From an uncultured Desulfobulbus sp. (GTDB lineage Bacteria; Desulfobacterota; Desulfobulbia; Desulfobulbales; Desulfobulbaceae), in contig CAMNHX010000039.1 in NCBI GenBank assembly GCA_946539945.1, positions 1-9,017 of the forward strand: a stretch of 9,017 nucleotides of DNA, given 5' to 3'. The position numbers were made by a program, and so were the translations under genes. Positions 7,040-9,017 of this stretch are shown here, in pieces (positions within the stretch are counted from its first letter, which is position 1; every line of letters begins with the position of its first letter). The notes beneath the pieces are model-generated. The model searched no databases, was not told the origin of the DNA, and worked only from the letters and a program-made list of their open reading frames with translations.

Positions 7040-9017
7040 ATGACAAACCGACGAAGAGGCGTGAAGATGTCCGACGCCGCATTTCTGGAAGTATGTGAAT
7101 GGGCCGTCTTGCCCGAAGTGGGAAAAGCATTGGCGAACGGTGCGAACGCCAATGCTCGCGACGAGAAGGGACAGACGGCGCTCATGCATGTCGTGGCCCG
7201 CAACCGTGACGTCGGGATTGTTCGGGTGTTGTTGGCCGCCGGCGCGGAGGTGAACGCCCGGGATGAGGAGCGACAAACGGCCTTGATGTGGGCCGCGAAA
7301 GTCGGCAACGCCGATGTGGTGCAGGCTCTGCTGGAAGCCGGCGCTGATGTGAACGCCCTGGACAGGGTGAAGCAGAGCGCGTTGATGTGGGCCGCGCAAG
7401 ATGTCAGCGCTGACGTGGTGCAGACCCTGCTCAAGGCCGGTGCTGATGTGAACGCCAGAAATAATTTGCGACAGACAGCCCTGATGCTGGCGGCGGGAGG
7501 TAACGAGGTCGCCGTGGTGCAGGCTTTGCTGGCGGCAGGCGCGGACGTGAACGCCGGAGATGACTTTGACGAGACGGCTTTGATGTGGGCGGCGGAAAAG
7601 AACAGCCTTGCCGTTGTCCAGGCTCTGCTAGACGCCGGCGCTGACGTGCTTGCCCGTAATCGGCACGGCTGGAGGGCATTCTCGTTGGCTGTGTACCACG
7701 ACAACGATCTTCCCGTGATTCAGGCCCTTTTTGCCGCTGAAACGGAGAAAGGCGGCTATGCCCTAAAGCCGACGGAGCTTCTGTATGCTGTGAGCAACGA
7801 CAATCTGTCGGTGGTGCGATTCCTGTTGTCTGTAGGCGCGGAGGTGAACGACGCGGTCTTGCATTTGGACTCAAGCCTCGGCTCTGGTGTAGACGACTGG
7901 AGGACAGTGCTCATGCTGGCGGCGGGCAAAAGTGGTCTTGCCATTGTTCAGGAGTTGTTAGCCGCTGGAGCTGAAGTGAACGCTCAAAACCCAAGCGGCT
8001 GGACGGTGCTCATGGCGGCGACGACAAGGGAAGACGCCGATATTGCCGTGCTTCAGACCTTGTTGGCGGCAGGCGCGGACGTGAATGCTGCGGATAAGGA
8101 GGGACGGACAGCACTTATGCTGGCGGCACAAAGCAGTAACGCTTCCGTTGTTCAGGCGCTTTTGTCCGCTGGTGCGGACGTGAATGCTCGGGATGGCGTT
8201 GGATGGACCGTCCTCATGCGGGCTGTGAAAAATGACAATCTACCTGCTGTGCATATCTTGCTGGAGGCGGGTGCAGACGTGAACGCCTGCGATGCAAGAG
8301 GTTGGACGGCACTGATGCAGGCAACGAGTAACGGCAGCTTGCCCTTGGTTCAGGCTCTTTTGGCTGCCGATGCGCAGGTGAACGCTCGGAATGAAAACGA
8401 ATGGACCGCCCTCATGTGGGCTGTCAAAAACGACAATCTGCCTGTCGTGCAGACCTTGCTGGAGGCTGGCGCGGACGTGAACGCCCATGACGAAGACAAC
8501 TGGACGCCCCTGATGCAGGCAACGAACGCTGGAAGTCTGCCCTTGGTCCAGGTGCTGCTGGCCGGGGGCGCTGATGCGAACGCGCAGAACGTGACGGGCG
8601 TCACACCGCTGATGCGGGCGGCGGCAAATGGCGTCCTGCCCTTGGTTCAGGCGCTCCTGACCGCCGACGCAGACGTGAACATCCAAAACGAAAATGGCGG
8701 AACAGCGCTCGCAATGGCGGCGGCGAAACCCGATAATCTGCCCGTGCTTCAGGCGCTTGTGGCTGCCGGAGCGAACGTGAATGCCCAAAGCAAAGATGGC
8801 ATGACGGCGCTTCTCGAAGCCGCACGAAATCCCGCCAAGCTGCGAACCCTGCTGACTGTAAATCCCAACACGGACTTTAAGGATGAGCACGAACGGACAA
8901 CGCTGATGCGGGCAGCGCGGGGCAACGACATTTTTGCAATCCAAGCGCTCTTGGCCGCCGGTGCGGACGTGAACGCCCGGGACCAAGACGGTGTGACCGC
9001 GCTAATGACAGCGGCTG
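7040..9017 (+). CDS. Long ankyrin-repeat protein (C-terminus cut by the window edge)
   Basis: The frame is open for 659 codons with no stop and continues past the window. Nearly the whole visible product is ankyrin repeats, helix-turn-helix units of about 33 aa that bind partner proteins; the target cannot be told. The consensus here is close to G-x-T-A-L-M-x-A-A, then V-V-Q-A-L-L-A-A-G-A-D-V-N-A. After a basic start (MTNRRRGVKM) and a capping half-unit (about residues 14-39), I count 18 units and a partial nineteenth. Units at residues 206-315 are degenerate, one with a Ser/Gly/Asp-rich insertion. No signal peptide or membrane segment is visible, so it is cytoplasmic or exported by a route not visible here. 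The start at 7040 is set by AGGAG. Any effector or catalytic domain would have to lie beyond 9017. Confidence 0.93.
   Translation, partial: MTNRRRGVKMSDAAFLEVCEWAVLPEVGKALANGANANARDEKGQTALMHVVARNRDVGIVRVLLAAGAEVNARDEERQTALMWAAKVGNADVVQALLEAGADVNALDRVKQSALMWAAQDVSADVVQTLLKAGADVNARNNLRQTALMLAAGGNEVAVVQALLAAGADVNAGDDFDETALMWAAEKNSLAVVQALLDAGADVLARNRHGWRAFSLAVYHDNDLPVIQALFAAETEKGGYALKPTELLYAVSNDNLSVVRFLLSVGAEVNDAVLHLDSSLGSGVDDWRTVLMLAAGKSGLAIVQELLAAGAEVNAQNPSGWTVLMAATTREDADIAVLQTLLAAGADVNAADKEGRTALMLAAQSSNASVVQALLSAGADVNARDGVGWTVLMRAVKNDNLPAVHILLEAGADVNACDARGWTALMQATSNGSLPLVQALLAADAQVNARNENEWTALMWAVKNDNLPVVQTLLEAGADVNAHDEDNWTPLMQATNAGSLPLVQVLLAGGADANAQNVTGVTPLMRAAANGVLPLVQALLTADADVNIQNENGGTALAMAAAKPDNLPVLQALVAAGANVNAQSKDGMTALLEAARNPAKLRTLLTVNPNTDFKDEHERTTLMRAARGNDIFAIQALLAAGADVNARDQDGVTALMTAA
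7079..9017 (+). repeat. Ankyrin-repeat array (coding tandem repeat, about 99-bp period)
   Basis: Coding repeats with a usual period of 99 bp run from the capping half-unit to the window end. The first full unit starts at 7157. Regular 33-aa units occupy 7157-7654 (the first is 34 aa) and 7985-8686 (the first is 35 aa). Units 7655-7984 are degenerate, as is the short unit ending in NPNTDF near 8870. DNA identity between most units is moderate, so this is an old, diverged array rather than a recent satellite. Confidence 0.9.
8189..8584 (+). repeat. Tandem duplication of a two-unit (198-bp) ankyrin block
   Basis: Bases 8189-8386 and 8387-8584 each encode two 33-aa ankyrin units. Aligned by hand without gaps, 45 of 66 residues are identical. 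AVKNDNLP and LLEAGADVNA occur in both first units, and LMQAT and GSLPLVQ in both second units. Neighbouring single units are less alike, so the 66-aa pair was probably duplicated as one block. Confidence 0.75.

Noticed and set aside
6970..8986. Long minus-strand open frames (up to 248 codons) opposite the ankyrin gene
   Set aside because: They arise from the repeated codon pattern of the ankyrin units on the other strand and themselves show only a mirrored repeat.
7079..9017. CRISPR-like or satellite array, because of regular spacing
   Set aside because: The period is in frame, the units are diverged and translate to ankyrin consensus; there are no identical repeats with unique spacers.

Overview
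This window comes from a GC-rich Gram-negative bacterium. The gene pair clpS-clpA, a long bacterial-type HolA and a Sec-exported hypothetical protein fit a proteobacterium. The set reminds me of Desulfovibrionales, but I infer that from memory of gene content and protein style and could not test it.

Layout. On the minus strand, transcribed right to left, lie: a secreted protein of 837 aa (6060-3547), which I read as carrying a caspase-like (clan CD) His/Cys domain; holA, the DNA polymerase III delta subunit (3547-2147), which overlaps it by one base in a TGATG junction; clpS (2073-1756); and clpA (1718 to beyond base 1, C-terminus missing). On the plus strand lie an EamA/DMT-family ten-helix transporter (6082-6978) and a long ankyrin-repeat protein (7040 to beyond base 9017, C-terminus missing). 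The divergent pair at 6060/6082 has only 21 bases between its start codons. There is no gene-free stretch over 300 bases.

How the genes work together. ClpS is the adaptor that presents N-degron substrates to the ClpA unfoldase, which feeds ClpP. A good sigma70-like promoter lies inside the 3' end of holA and would drive clpS-clpA separately, through a leader of about 77 nt that can form three small hairpins. HolA is part of the replicative clamp loader and is probably translationally coupled to the exported protein upstream; I see no functional link between the two. The ankyrin gene has its own strong Shine-Dalgarno site and follows the transporter by 61 bases.

Most unusual content. The exported protein combines an N-terminal helical-repeat region with a C-terminal His662/Cys700 caspase-like signature. 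The ankyrin protein has 18 units plus a partial one in view, a recent two-unit duplication and a block of tryptophan-marked repeats.
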